Shown: positions 24,306 to 36,194 of the stretch, piece after piece
Layout of the letters: the number at the start of each line of letters is the position of its first letter
How positions within the stretch are numbered: the first letter of the stretch is position 1
DNA from: Taenia hydatigena
Taxonomy: Eukaryota > Platyhelminthes > Cestoda > Cyclophyllidea > Taeniidae
Reading direction: 5' to 3'
DNA length: 64,000 nucleotides
Assembly: GCA_036345935.2 (NCBI GenBank)
Contig: JADWOT020000001.1
Location: 14,482,295 to 14,546,294, forward strand
Translations under genes and position numbers: made by a program
Notes under the pieces: generated by a model
Database searches by the model: none
What the model was told of the DNA's origin: nothing
Seen by the model: only the letters and a program-made list of their open reading frames with translations

Positions 24306-24507
24306 CTGTGATGACTTTGATGACATCTTCTTTCCCATCGGTGAAATACGCCCATCGGATGTTGATACTCGTGATGCTTTGTGCACTTCTGTCTCTCTCC
24401 AGTCGTAACATTCGGTGTGTCTCGGGAGACCCGCATGCTACCTTGTCTCCCCGAAATTGGGGATTGGTGAACCGTTTCGGTGCACAGATACGAACAGAGC
24501 ATTTCAT
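24306..24507 (-). CDS. Candidate exon, unknown protein
   Basis: From the ATG at 24,505-24,507 the minus strand is open for 67 codons to a GTAGAC donor at 24,305-24,300. The translation is polar and coding-like in composition (contains RFTNPQFRGDK, ETHRMLRLERD and WAYFTDGKEDVIKVITG). I do not recognise it. The opposite strand is also open, which lowers confidence. Confidence 0.22.
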
Positions 24508-25084
24508 GAGTGGAAGTACACGATGATGGAATGCTGAAGTCTGGGCACTGATCGGATTGGTCCATTGATGAACCGCATGTGACGATTTGCAACCATGTTC
24601 GAGTAGTGACCTGAATTAATTTAGAATTGTGAGTTGTGGGTGTCAAGCTTCTGAGACTTTGGATAGTTCAAGTAGAGGAGAATCGAATAGAATAGAATAG
24701 AATGCAGTGGAGATGACCAAAGGGTAAGAGGGGATTATGCGATGTATCCTAGGCTACTCTGCACCCAGAGCAGGAAGCCCTTCTTGCATTTCCCCACCGC
24801 TTCATTCTAGTCAGGAAACCGACAGTTCGTTTTGCTTGACTAGTGCAGCTTTGCTTTACTCACAACTGGGCGACCCTGGCACTCCCGTTTAATGAATAAA
24901 TCGCAAGAATGAACCGCAAATTCGCTGCTGCACGCGACTCGGAACGGCAACGCGTTTATCGATAAAATTGGATGCGCAAGTGCGTGGCGCCTAAAAGCCA
25001 GCATGCAAAGTGTGAAGGAATACTGTCTAGGCAGTTGAGAGCCGACCCCTACGTACGCATCGCTTCACAAGCCGCAAATATTTG
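24508..25084. other. No gene; short GAATA tandem repeat
   Basis: A small GAATA-type tandem repeat lies near 24,670-24,695. No gag, LTR or primer-binding site is visible upstream of the retroelement that begins at 25,085. Confidence 0.45.
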
Positions 25085-27250
25085 AGTCTGCCCATTCGCG
25101 CGCAGGTACACGGATATAAGTGGCGGAAAAAAGATAGAGAGAAGACGGCTTTCATAGTGCCCAACGGGCTTTATGAATTCCAGACAATGCCGTTTGGACT
25201 CTGTAACGCCGTAGCCACTTTCCAGCGCCTGATGCAGACTGCACTGATTGAGCTTTTTTCCGAAGCACTGCATAATATACCTCGATGATGTCCTTGTTTT
25301 TGGTAGACATTCGCGAACATAACTCCAATCTTAAACTAGTGCTGGACCATCTACAGGATGCAGGTTTGACCTTGATACCAAAGAAGTGTCATTTTCTTCG
25401 TCGACCAGTCACCTTCTCGGGGCACACAGTCTCGTCAAACGCGATGGCAGTCACTGAAGATCGCACAAAACAATTGAGAACCTGGCCAATACCAACTAAT
25501 CAGACGGAACTCCACAGCTTCCTCGGTTTGGCAAACTACTATAGGCGTTTCGCCAAAGCCTTTGCCAAGATCGCTAGTCCCTTACACAAGCTAGCCGAGA
25601 GGCAGACGAAAAAGAATCTCAAGTGGGAGAACAAACATGACGAAGCCTTAAAAGAACTAAAGCGAATGCTCTGCTCCGCTCCAATTTTGGCTTTACCAAA
25701 TTTTGAGACCGACGCACCTCCCTTTGTACTAGACACGGACACCAGTGACACGGCCGTGAGTGGTGTACTTTCACAAAGAGACAAAGAAGGCAGAGAACAC
25801 GTCATCGCCAACTCTAGTGCCAGACTAAACAAAAAATGAGACAGAAGAGTGCAACAGAATGTGAACTTTTCGCCATCTACAAAATGGTGCGACACTTCAA
25901 GCACTACCTGATAGCGAGACAGCTCATAGTGAGAACGAGGAACTGCAACAGTATGACTTCACTGTGCATTGCCCTACAGACCTCCCTCAGTGGAAAGGCA
26001 TAGCGGTATAGTAGGCACCCTATGTTTAAGCGAGCCGAATAAACATCAGTGGAGAAACGCACAGAGTACAGATCTCGACACGTCCCTGGTATACGACAGG
26101 TTTCTGGCATCCTCGTCCAAGCCCACTGCGGAAGAGATGAAATCGTCCAGCAAGGCGGCCAGGCAGATGTAACAACAATGGTCCCAACTCTCCCTGGAGG
26201 ATGAGGTCTTGTGTTACCGAGAAGACGTCACGTCTCCCAAGCGTGTGGTTGTTCCAGGTTCCCTGATGCAAACAGCTCTTCAATTAAGCCATATAGGCGA
26301 GAAAAAGATGATGGAGGCCTCAACGAAGCGATAGTGGTGGCTCTCTCTCTCCTCAAACGTGCATGACTTCTGGCGAACCTGCATTACTTGCAGCAGCCTC
26401 AAGAACCCTCATTCCACAGAAGCTGCACCCCTGCAGCCTATGACTACAGGATTTCCGGGCGAGCGAGAGGGTATAGACATCATGGATCCTCTACTACTGA
26501 CCAAGAGGAGAGACCGATATATCCCAGTTATGGTCGACTACTTCGCGAAAGTGGCCGAAGCAGAACCCATGAAGTCGCAAGACGCAGAGACGGTCGCGTC
26601 AACCTTTTTCAATCGTTGGATCTGTCAGCACGGGGTGCCTGAATCGAAAGCCGACTCTTCGCTGAACTATGCAGGTCCCTTGGAATTGCGAAGACGCGCA
26701 CGACACCTGGACACTCTCAAGGCAATGGACAAGTAAAAGAACTAACCAGACCCTGATAGGACTACTATCCATAGGGCTACGGTCCATACATCAACTGGTG
26801 TCGCTCCGTTCAAGATGCTCACAGGCTGCATAATGAGAGTGCCCTTCAATGTATTCCTACCGGGTAAGGAAGTGGCTATTGACAACGTCTCAGAGTACGT
26901 ACTACGCCTCAAAGAAGGGATAAGAAAGACGTTTAATCTTGCTCGTCGACACCTGCAAAGGTCTCACACCAGGCAAAAGAAATGCTACGACAAGCACAGT
27001 CGACTCACCGTCTACCACGAAGGCGACCTCGTCCAAATATATCGGCCGATTCCCTCACCTGGGACACATCGCAAATTTTACCACCCTTGGCGTAAAGACC
27101 CCTTCCGCGTAGTAAAAGTTCTCTCCCCCACGAACTACCTCGTCCAGAATGCAGAACTCCGTACCCAGTCAATAACCGGCCATCACAATAGGATCTGACC
27201 TTACAGAGGTGCTCAGCTGGTCGGGAAACAAGGACGAAGCTTATGTAATT
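25085..27250 (+). mobile_element. Degenerate Ty3/gypsy retrotransposon pol
   Basis: Order of domains is reverse transcriptase, RNase H, integrase, as in Ty3/gypsy elements. RT starts abruptly inside the domain (REKTAFIVPNGLYEFQ, MPFGLCNA), keeps the catalytic YLDD at about 25,274-25,285, and runs to FLGLANYYRRF. RNase H has DTDTSDTAVSGVLSQ and, in another frame, SATECELFAIYKMVRHFKHY. Integrase shows CITC of the zinc finger, GIDIMDPL, HGVPES and the C-terminal KCYDKHSRLTVY with a YxVxxxEGDLV-like segment. It is dead: frame changes near 25,270, 25,300, 25,840, 25,980 and 26,650-26,750, stops at 25,837 and 26,331, and gag, protease and 5' LTR are missing. A purine run (27,324-27,345) followed by sequence with AATAAA near 27,497 may be the remains of the 3' LTR. 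Confidence 0.88.
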
Positions 27251-27629
27251 GTAGAAGAAAGAAAACCACCCGATGGTTTAATTAAAGCGAATCAATGAGA
27301 GTAGTACCGAAGATGGCGCTCAAAAAAAAATAGGAGAGTGGGTAATACTTATGTTCTTTAAAAGCCCTTTGTGGGCCAGAGGCGGGAGAACAGTTCGGAA
27401 CCTCGTAGCGGAGCGGCGTGGTGACTCCCAGGAGCGTGACTTATCCCTGTCCTGAACTCTTTTAAAAGGCCCCGCTGTACCCTCTCTATTTCCCATAATA
27501 AACATGTTGAGGCGTGTTCTGACTTCTAATAACAAAAAGCGTGCAAAATCCAATCATGTCGCTTAAAAATAGTTTGATCTGACTTATTTCGCAAGTCAAA
27601 AATGTCCTTTTTGGGAAGGGTGCTAAGAT

Positions 27630-27813
27630 TGTAGCGTCCTGAGGCTCCCTCAAAGGCAAAAGAAGGCAGAATGCTAAGGTAGAATATACATATTCACCGG
27701 ACAGAGGGAAATAGGCTGTTGTTATGGCCTGGAAGCCAGTCCACGCAGCTAGGGCAGTACGGCCACCTCTGTCCTTGACAAAAACCGGCAGTTCTAACAA
27801 ACAAAGTACTCTA
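27630..27813 (-). repeat. 3' LTR of the TRIM-like element
   Basis: 184 bp, directly repeated at 28,346-28,545. Both contain GACAGAGGGAAATAGGCTGT, CACGCAGCTAGGGC and CCGGCAGTTCTAACAA. In minus orientation this is the downstream LTR, preceded by the polypurine tract. Confidence 0.85.
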
Positions 27814-28332
27814 TTGGCCCTCTCCTCTTTCGAGCGTCGTCCCCGACGCGACCCTCGGTACATGTCCCGCGTCAGCCATCACAACATACTCAGTGCTGCA
27901 AGAAGCACCCACGACCTAACCATGCCGGTCGCCGACATTCGACGCGATTGAGACGATGCTTGACACCAACATCAGTGATCCCTCTTGACAGTGCGTTGCG
28001 CTTCGAGTTTCGTCTGGCTTGGAAACAAAGTTCGGAATAAGTGGTTCTGCCGACCATCAGTATCTCCGTAGGGAGGAGGGGGGTGTTAGCGCGCCGATCG
28101 CCTTAAGCAAGTACATTAGGGGTAATCTTTGGAACGAAGCTTTCCAGGTGGTACATGGCTAGTGTCGCCTCAGTTGTTAATCGCTTTCTTGTAGAACAAG
28201 GAGAAGGGGTAGATGCCGGAGATGGACGTTGTTCGTAACCCATCCGTAGCAAATGAGCCTCTTTCGCACCGCTGCAACATGCCGCAGGCGGTAGACATCG
28301 GGGTAGAAACCCTATAGAGTCGGGTCCGCCTT

Positions 28333-28344
28333 CCGCTGCCACCA
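28333..28344 (-). other. Primer-binding site, tRNA-Leu type
   Basis: The minus-strand sequence TGGTGGCAGCGG lies one base from the LTR edge. It is complementary to CCGCTGCCA plus CCA, the 3' end of animal tRNA-Leu species as I know them. This fixes the orientation of the element as minus. Confidence 0.7.
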
Positions 28345-28345
28345 A

Positions 28346-28397
28346 TGTAGCGTCTCAAGGCTCCCTCGAGGGCAAAAGGAGCAAGAATGCTGAAGTA

Positions 28398-28431
<34 letters not shown>

Positions 28432-28545
28432 GACAGAGGGAAATAGGCTGTTGGCATGGCCCGGAGGCCAGCCCACGCAGCTAGGGCGGTGCAGCCACCT
28501 CTGTCCTTGACAGAAACCGGCAGTTCTAACAACCAAAGTGCCATA
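28346..28545 (-). repeat. 5' LTR of the TRIM-like element
   Basis: 200 bp, directly repeated at 27,630-27,813; the extra length is a TA microsatellite at 28,401-28,428. It is followed on the plus strand by the AAGAT duplication. Confidence 0.85.
28401..28428. repeat. (TA)14 microsatellite inside the LTR
   Basis: Fourteen TA units replace the shorter TATACATATT found at the same place in the other LTR, so the expansion happened after insertion. Confidence 0.9.
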
Positions 28546-28550
28546 AAGAT

Positions 28551-28927
28551 CGTTTTTTTTTCTATCCTAAAATAAAGGAGAATCAGATGCAAATTCTTAC
28601 TTGCGTCTAATTAATTCAGTTATTTTGCTTCAATTCATACATGCATAAGATTTACGTGGCTTCTGCCAAAGCATACAATCATTTGAAGCTAATGTTTGTT
28701 TGCGATGCCTAATAATTTAAAGAAAAATAATTTAAACCATTTTTACTAATGACATTGACATCTACATTGCATTGTTTCGCCAGTGCAGTGGCGCCTTCGT
28801 TGGTTTTAGTCAATGCAGGGATTTTGCCCAATAAGATTCTGTTGGTTGAGAAATGGAGAATCCGGAGTGACACTGCGTTCACTTTGTTGACATAGAATAG
28901 AACCAGCAGGAACGCATTTGTCCCAAA
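28551..28927. other. No recognised feature
   Basis: AT-rich sequence without a coding or repeat signal I can identify. Confidence 0.5.
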
Positions 28928-29256
28928 TGTTCATCATCTGGGAAGCTAGTGGTTTTCACCGAACAATAACCAATGCGAGTATTACTTCCGCCATTGCCCC
29001 GTACATTGCTCAGGTAAGAATGATTTGCACTTCATGTAACTCTTCCATGCATTTTGTGCTTTTGATGCTTTGAATGTACGTATTTAAGGTGTCGATGCGC
29101 TATGGCTATTTATGTCCAAGTCTTTTCATAATGCGTGGTATCGTTGATATTCTTTTCACTGGTTTCTACATTGCCGGCTGGGACTTCAGTCTGCGGTTTT
29201 GCGTTGACTATTTCCTAAATGCACAAAGCGGGGCTTCAGTCACCACTTATCCGTAG
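28928..29256 (+). CDS. Possible SLC22-type transporter exons
   Basis: SLC22 proteins are twelve-helix carriers of organic ions in the plasma membrane. Two open segments join in phase 0: one up to 29,013, which ends at a GTAAGA donor (contains SGFHRTITNASITSAIAPYI), and one from 29,089 after TATTTAAG (begins VSMRYGYLCPSLFIMRGIVD). The junction gives ASITSAIAPYIAQ followed by MRYGYLCPSLFIM, resembling the family's helix 11-12 region (ARLGSxIAPFIxxL...PxxIxG). After MRGIVD the expected LFLPET does not appear. The frame stops at 29,254-29,256 instead, so the copy may be truncated or the next donor lies earlier. The match is short; another multi-pass membrane family is possible. Confidence 0.3.
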
Positions 29257-30934
29257 GTTCGGTTTCTACGTGAGTTGATGTTTGAGGTTGATCCGAAGAA
29301 AAGGAATGGCTTCTTGTTGTTGTGGAGCTGTTTGCTTTGGGGGTTGTAGCGGACTTTCCTGCATTACAATGAAGCCATCCGTCTTCCCAGGCGCAACTTG
29401 ATTTGAGTGCGACTGAATGGGACTTTCATCGCGCGAGTTGTAGGTAACACTCACAACTACGTTTGGGACGTTGTGGAAAAATCGGCAGATGTTTGTCAAT
29501 AAAGGAGCATGTCTTTTATGATTGATCGCTTGTAATCACAGTCGCTTGACTTATAATGGGTGGCAGAGGATGCAAATGTTTTTTTCTGCTAAGATTTGTT
29601 GTAGATGTGAAATTCGTTCTATTGTGTCGTCAAACCGTGTATAATGAATTGCTAAGCATGAAGTGTACTTCAACAGGCGTCAACGACACGAAGTGTGCTC
29701 GAGAAGGGGAGGCATGAGTTGGAGAAGGCGGGTGGACTTTGGGGACGGAACAGATGGGATGTGTATCGCGAGGAAGTGGCAAGAACAAACTGGTGAGCTA
29801 GTTCTCAATCTACCACAGTGTTAAGTGCACTAAATCAGACCTTGCTTCTGCTTGCTACTCCAATTTTTTCACATTGTTCAAATATGTGATTCCGGAGTTC
29901 GTTATTGTGTTATGAAACGTCTGACTGCAAGCTGATGGCGCATGAAGCCGAGGCTGCCACGTGCCTATGATGCAGGTGATGGCTTGTAGGTGTGAGGATG
30001 GATTTCTGACTAGTAGTCATTTTAGGGACTGCTCATCCAGTTAGAGGGACAATTCAGTCATTCATTTGACTGGACTTTGCCTTTTTTGCAGGTGCAGGAC
30101 ATGGAGTTGCGTGTGCGAGTGCTGAGTTGCTGCTCCCGATGTCATCGCGGTTATGAACGGTGGGCAGTCGACACGTGGAATGTCGAATGTTCGACCACTT
30201 CGACTGGGTGTTTACTGTGGAAAACATAAACGCGATATCATCCACTGACACATTTGTGTATTGCTGCTGTTTATTTCCTGTGCTGTATTGTTTGATCTTT
30301 CATGAGTTGGGATAGCTTCTTTTTAATGTGCGGTGGTTGGCTTTTGTAGTGCGCTCATTATCTTCGCTAGGGTGGCGTCCGCCATTCGTGGATGTGGATG
30401 CTGAGCTCACAGCGTAGAATGTGGTGGTAGTTGTAAGGGAGATGGTTATTATTGAGTTTTGGGTGTATAAGGGGGCCGTATTGGGCGGGTTGGTCATTCT
30501 TTCTGCCGAAGTATGAGAGGCGGTGGCTGGACGGAATCCATTGCACATCTGATCGGGTTGGGTGCCGAAATAACAGTGCTGAGGGGCTGGCAGTCAGGAA
30601 GGGTTGTTCCAGGTGATGGGTCTTATTTCATCGCATTCGAGTTTGCCGATATTACAGTGCCTCGAACGTTCTTCATGTGTACACCCAGCGTGGGGTCTGG
30701 GTCACCTTTATCCAAAGCAGAAAGCGGCCTCTCACAAAACAATAAGTGTTGGGCCCTTTCTCTACCGTTTGTTCAATTCAAATTTGTCATTTTAAGTTTA
30801 AGCCGGTTCAACGAGTTGCATGAGGTAGTAATAAGCAGTGAACTGGAGAGCATGGAACACGACCAGCAACTCCACAGAGGGCGAGGGCAGGCGAAACGGT
30901 CCGATTCAGTGGTAAAATTAACATCGTCTGCAAA
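29257..30934. other. No secure gene; small local duplication
   Basis: A 145-codon plus-strand frame (30,513-30,950) has no domain and runs into the inverted-repeat arm. Part of it (30,765-30,850) resembles 31,062-31,150 (GTTCAATTCAAATTTGTCATTT against a similar block), a local direct duplication. Nothing else is recognised. Confidence 0.4.
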
Positions 30935-31907
30935 GCCGTTGGTTCCCTAGTACATCAGGCATCTTTCCACTTGTTTGCTTCACATAAAGAGGGTTCAATC
31001 CAGCATTGCTTAGAACAGCATGTTCACAACACAACCAATGTCGCTTTACCTTCCCACTGGTTAATTCAATTCCAACTTGTCATTTAGAAGTTCAACCAGG
31101 CGAAGTAGGTGGTGTAAGCAACGGAGCATTCAGCATGACTGATGAACCAGCAGCATTGTGACAGCCTTAAAAGTGCTTGCATTGGTGACAATAGCGCACA
31201 ATTTCCTCTAATACAAAAGGAGAGTGATGCATCGGTAAGGGCGTCGTAGACCATGATCACATGCAGACTGGTTTACGAGCACTGGGAGACAATAGACTAG
31301 CATTCGACACATGGCTTAATTAAAAGGATATTGTTTAGCACAGGTTAAAAAGGGAGGGAAGAAAGTACGCGACCGGGATAAGCATCAAACCTAAAACCAA
31401 ACCATGACATTGCCACGACATCCCTCCAACCCATCCCACCAACAACCACGTACTGCCCACCTCCCACTAATTCTCACTCCCAACCCCAACCACCCCTCCA
31501 CCGCATCAGCTTCTAACGCCACGTCATTTCTCACCACCGACGCCGAACATACTTAATCAATTCATCCATGCTTTACTTGTGCCAAGGTACCTCTTAAACA
31601 GACAAACTCAACCACACGGTAACCAACACAACCACTTCGCACCTTCTTTCACCGACTTCACATCAATGACTCTCCTATCCCTTTGCTTACACGGACACAT
31701 CCACTGCGCTGAAATCCCACTTCCAAGCCCTCCTCTCTCAATGTCCCACCCCTCTCCAATGCTCCTCCAACCCAAAGAGCAAGGTACACCATCTCCCAAA
31801 GACTCGTTCACACACACAAAAACACATTCAAAGGTAACTGCAAAAGCACCAATCGTTCGACCATCCCTCAGTAGCCTAAGCGGAAAACAAACAATCGTCT
31901 TTCCGGT

Positions 31908-31923
31908 GGCCCTCAAAAGGGCC
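31908..31923 (-). terminator. Histone 3' stem-loop, left H2A
   Basis: On the minus strand GGCCCTTTTGAGGGCC forms a 6-bp stem with a 4-nt loop about 70 nt after the H2A stop. It is followed by the purine-rich ACCGGAAAGACG, which fits a histone downstream element. This is the SLBP/U7-type end of replication-dependent histone mRNAs. Confidence 0.9.
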
Positions 31924-31991
31924 GTTGTCACGTTCATGGTTGCAGCAGACTCAGCAAGTCAGTCTAGCGGTCAGTAAGGCACTTGGCCAAC

Positions 31992-32387
<396 letters not shown>

Positions 32388-32463
32388 TTATTCTCTCTCC
32401 GTCGACACACCAAACAGCAAACCGATTGAAGCGTGATTCCGTCACATGCCGCACTGCTCCCGC

Positions 32464-32582
32464 CCTATAAGCCACACTTATCGCACTGAGGCACACTTCT
32501 TACTGGCCACAGAGCAGTCTAACCAATTTGCACATCTCATTGGTTCGCCAACGCCAACGCCCTCTACCATTGGTTGTTTACT
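32464..32582 (-). promoter_or_regulatory. H2A promoter, left copy
   Basis: Mirror of the right promoter: a TATA-like CTTATAGG on the minus strand at 32,471-32,464, about 85 bases before the ATG, and CCAAT motifs in both directions between 32,523 and 32,575 (ACCAATGAG, AACCAATGG, ATTGGTT). CCAAT boxes are common in S-phase histone promoters. Confidence 0.65.
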
Positions 32583-33609
32583 AATCATCCTGCTGCAATG
32601 AACAGGTGATTGCGCCTCGCCTGACTAGATTGTGTGCGAGAGAAGCCATGTAATTTTATTCAAAACTCTCACCTCAGATGGCCTGCGTTTTATCGATATC
32701 GCATGTACTGCAATATCATACACCCATATACCCTAAATCGCCATATTTAGCTGTGCCAGAAAAGGACAGAGTAGATAACGCAATGGACAGATAGCTTTCG
32801 TATATACCTAACTTACTTTTGCGCTGTATTCCTGACATGTGAGGTTAGGTTTCTTTCAATTTCCTTTTTTATTCTTCTTCCACAAATTACGTACTTGATA
32901 GTGTTTCCTATTTATATTGGCAAATGCTTTTATAGCATCTACACTTACGTGTACAGGCGTTTTGGCTAAAATGACGCCTAACCCAAAGGTAACAACGGTA
33001 GTAAAGTTGGTGCACAAAAAAACGCTGAAAATGCCACAAGCTATCAATTGTTTGATTTTGTGGACACTGTAAAAAGTACCAAGAAAAGCCGTTTATTGTG
33101 CATATCTCGACATCTGCTTCTCAAGCGCTTTCCCATGTGACGATTCAATCCCATCTTTAATTAAAAAAACGCTACTAACAAAGAACATTCACACCATCGT
33201 AATTCTGGTAGAACAACCTAACCACACCCAAATTTAACGCACTCAGTTTGCACGTCCCTACTTACAGTAGTAGAAAACAGCCCTGTGGCCCACCGAATAA
33301 GTATTATCCGTTTGCGATTCCACCGAGACCTAAGAGCACTAAAGACGCTCAATCTGGCACAAAGCCCGACCTCGTTCCTTCTCTTCGTCGCTGAACTCCA
33401 CGACCACCCCCACCCCACACGGGTTACTGGATCCCACTCTCCTCCTCCGACTTCTGCCCTACACCTAGCGATGACCGCCCACACTGACACTAGCACCCGG
33501 AGAGCACCAAGACAATGAGGACAAGGACCACACAGAATACAAGGAAATAGCAGCAAAATGCATATTTTTGTCCACAACGATCACAAATGAATGTGGTAGT
33601 GGTGGTGGT

Positions 33610-33625
33610 GGCCCTCAACAGGGCC
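33610..33625 (-). terminator. Histone 3' stem-loop, H2B
   Basis: Minus-strand GGCCCTGTTGAGGGCC, the same 6-bp stem as in the H2A genes with loop GTTG instead of TTTG, about 105 nt after the H2B stop. The GGAAAGA-like downstream element seen after H2A is not obvious here. Confidence 0.85.
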
Positions 33626-33730
33626 GTGGGATTCGTTCACTCACAGGGCGACGTCAAGTGGGCTGCAGTGGAGTGAAGTAGAGTGCCGCTAGTCAGCAGC
33701 AGCGCCAACAGCACTCCACATCCAACTCAT

Positions 33731-34099
33731 CTACTTAGAGCCCGTGTACTTGGTCACGGCCTTCGTGCCCTCCGACACCGCGTGCTTCGCCAACTCACCA
33801 GGCAGCAGCAGACGCACAGCAGTCTGAATCTCTCTGCTCGTGATTGTCGACTTCTTGTTGTAGTGCGCCAACCGACTCGACTCAGCAGCGATTCGCTCGA
33901 AGATGTCGTTCACAAAGGAATTCATGATCGACATCGCCTTCGACGAGATACCCGTGTCCGGATGCACCTGACGCAACACCTTGTAGATGTAGATGGCGTA
34001 GCTCTCCTTCCTCCGTCTCTTCTTCGCCTTATCCGTCTTCGGCACCTTCACCTTCGACGCCTTCTTTGCAGCTTTGCCTGACACTACTTTCGGAGCCAT
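33731..34099 (-). CDS. H2B: Histone H2B
   Basis: Core nucleosome histone, partner of H2A. The 122-residue product has a Lys-rich tail ([20 protein letters not shown]), the basic [17 protein letters not shown] block, a histone fold ([20 protein letters not shown], then [18 protein letters not shown]) and the C-terminal [18 protein letters not shown]. Lys in VTKYT corresponds to the conserved ubiquitylation site. It is intronless, of normal length, and complete. It lies in the spacer of the inverted repeat, on the same strand as the left H2A. No H3, H4 or H1 gene is in the window, so this is not a standard quintet unit. Confidence 0.98.
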   Translation of the reverse strand: MAPKVVSGKAAKKASKVKVPKTDKAKKRRRKESYAIYIYKVLRQVHPDTGISSKAMSIMNSFVNDIFERIAAESSRLAHYNKKSTITSREIQTAVRLLLPGELAKHAVSEGTKAVTKYTGSK

Positions 34100-34171
34100 G
34101 ACGACCTTCTCTCGCCCTAATCGTCAGTGAAACGAAACAATTCACGTCGGAAATGCCACCATCAAGGTTAC

Positions 34172-34275
34172 TTATAGACAAATCTCCACCACTATCACTG
34201 GCAAAGTTCGAGTTATCAATGGCTCAGACAACAGCCAATGACAATAAAGAAAACAGCATAAGGCACATTCTAATT
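34172..34275 (-). promoter_or_regulatory. H2B promoter
   Basis: Reading the minus strand: a CCAAT at 34,275-34,271, an inverted ATTGG at 34,236-34,232, and the TATA-like TCTATAAG at 34,178-34,171, about 75 bases before the ATG. The arrangement resembles that of the H2A promoters but the sequences are otherwise different. Confidence 0.6.
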
Positions 34276-35047
34276 GGACGTTGGTAGAAGGCAAATGATG
34301 TAACGACGAACTGCAGTAGTACTTTGTGTGCATAGATGTCAGTCTTCCATGAGCCAATCAATGCCTAAAATTTAGTGCACTCAAACACAAAAGTTTATAA
34401 TTATGATTTTTATTAAAACACACATTTAAAATTTAAGAAAATTATATTTTAGAGGTAATAGTTAAAAAATTAGCAAAGACTTCCATATTTGCAGACAGAT
34501 GCATTGGTAAACAAAATACAATGCATAGTCCCAGAGATATGTGTTCTTAAAGATCCCCACATTAAAGTTGATAAAAACAAATGTTGCAGAACGAACAAAT
34601 CAATATTATTAACGAGATAACCTCAGCAAACTTGGAGGCTACTAGAGGGGTTTTACGCTTCACACCCATTCCTTACTACTATCCCATTTATGTAAGAAGA
34701 TCGAATGTTCTTAGGTATCTTGATTGTAAAAGCTAAAATAGTTGGTAGGTAATGCATTAATAAAGGGCTGACCGACTTTAACAGGAGCAGATTCATATTC
34801 TTGAGCCGCCTCCCGAATTCGTGCGGCAGTTAATGACCAAATGCACTACAGGTATTGGACCATGAACCACCAGATATGTCAACATGGATGAACAGGCACA
34901 ATGGATAGACTAATAACTTGTACCGTTGAGATAAGCGAATAAGTAAGGAAGCGCTGAAGATGACTACGAAAATATTGGATATCAGGTTCAGCACAGGCAG
35001 CAGCCAGACTAACCAGATGTTCACAATGAGCGGCTATTCATGACAAT
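34276..35047. other. Spacer of the inverted repeat, no gene
   Basis: AT-rich sequence between the H2B promoter and the right arm. A 64-codon frame at 34,830-35,024 (minus) is hydrophobic but has no other support. Confidence 0.5.
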
Positions 35048-35527
35048 ATAACAATGTCCACGATATCAAACAATTGATAGTTTGTAGTATTTTAACGTTA
35101 CTGGCGTTGTTAATCTTGGGTTAGGCGTCATTTTAGCCAAAACGCCTGTACACGTAAGTGTAGATGCTATAAAAGCATTTGCCAATATAAATAGGAAACA
35201 CTATCAAGTACGTAATTTGTGGAAGAAGAATAAAAAAGGAAATTGAAAGAAACCTAACCTCACATGTCAGGAATACAGCGCAAAAGTAAGTTAGGTATAT
35301 ACGAAAGCTATCTGTCCATTGCGTTATCTACTCTGTCCTTTTCTGGCACAGCTAAATATGGCGATTTAGGGTATATGGGTGTATGATATTGCAGTACATG
35401 CGATATCGATAAAACGCAGGCCATCTGAGGTGAGAGTTTTGAATAAAATTACATGGCTTCTCTCGCACACAATCTAGTCAGGCGAGGCGCAATCACCTGT
35501 TCATTGCAGCAGGATGATTAGTAAACA

Positions 35528-35638
35528 ACCAATGGTAGAGGGCGTTGGCGTTGGCGAACCAATGAGATGTGCAAATTGGTTAGACTGCTCTGTGGCCAGT
35601 AAGAAGTGTGCCTCAGTGCGATAAGTGTGGCTTATAGG
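35528..35638 (+). promoter_or_regulatory. H2A promoter, right copy
   Basis: AACCAATGG near 35,528, GAACCAATGAG near 35,560 and an inverted ATTGG near 35,576 precede the TATA-like CTTATAGG at 35,631-35,638, 86 bases upstream of the ATG. The block is shared base for base with the left arm as far as compared. Confidence 0.65.
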
Positions 35639-35714
35639 GCGGGAGCAGTGCGGCATGTGACGGAATCACGCTTCAATCGGTTTGCTGTTTGGTGTGTCGA
35701 CGGAGAGAGAATAA

Positions 35715-36110
<396 letters not shown>

Positions 36111-36178
36111 GTTGGCCAAGTGCCTTACTGACCGCTAGACTGACTTGCTGAGTCTGTTGCAACCATGAACGTGGCAAC

Positions 36179-36194
36179 GGCCCTTTTGAGGGCC
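36179..36194 (+). terminator. Histone 3' stem-loop, right H2A
   Basis: GGCCCTTTTGAGGGCC, followed by ACCGGAAAGACG, 68 nt past the stop. Although it lies just outside the identical core of the arms, the stem-loop itself is unchanged, as expected under selection for mRNA processing. Confidence 0.9.

Larger units (their letters stand above)
27624..28550 (-). mobile_element. Short non-autonomous LTR retroelement (TRIM-like)
   Basis: Two direct repeats of 184 and 200 bp (27,630-27,813 and 28,346-28,545) enclose about 530 bp with no pol. The unit is flanked on both sides by the 5-bp duplication AAGAT (27,625-27,629; 28,546-28,550), the length typical of Ty3/gypsy insertions. Read on the minus strand, the 5' LTR is followed after one base by TGGTGGCAGCGG, complementary to the 3' end of a tRNA-Leu with CCA. 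Before the 3' LTR is the purine tract GAAAGAGGAGAGGG (27,831-27,818). LTR ends are TGTAGCG... and ...CATA on the plus strand. An 80-codon frame (28,345-28,103 minus) begins at the primer site and could be a gag remnant. The LTRs differ mainly by substitutions and a TA expansion in the right copy. Such elements depend on enzymes made by autonomous relatives. Confidence 0.85.

Noticed and set aside
24281..24526. Plus-strand open frame opposite the 24.3-kb exon candidate
   Set aside because: The minus-strand reading has a more coding-like composition and a donor site; both cannot easily be real.
30990..31003. GGGTTCAATCC resembling a pol III B box
   Set aside because: No A box upstream, and the block lies in the diverged part of the inverted repeat; likely chance.
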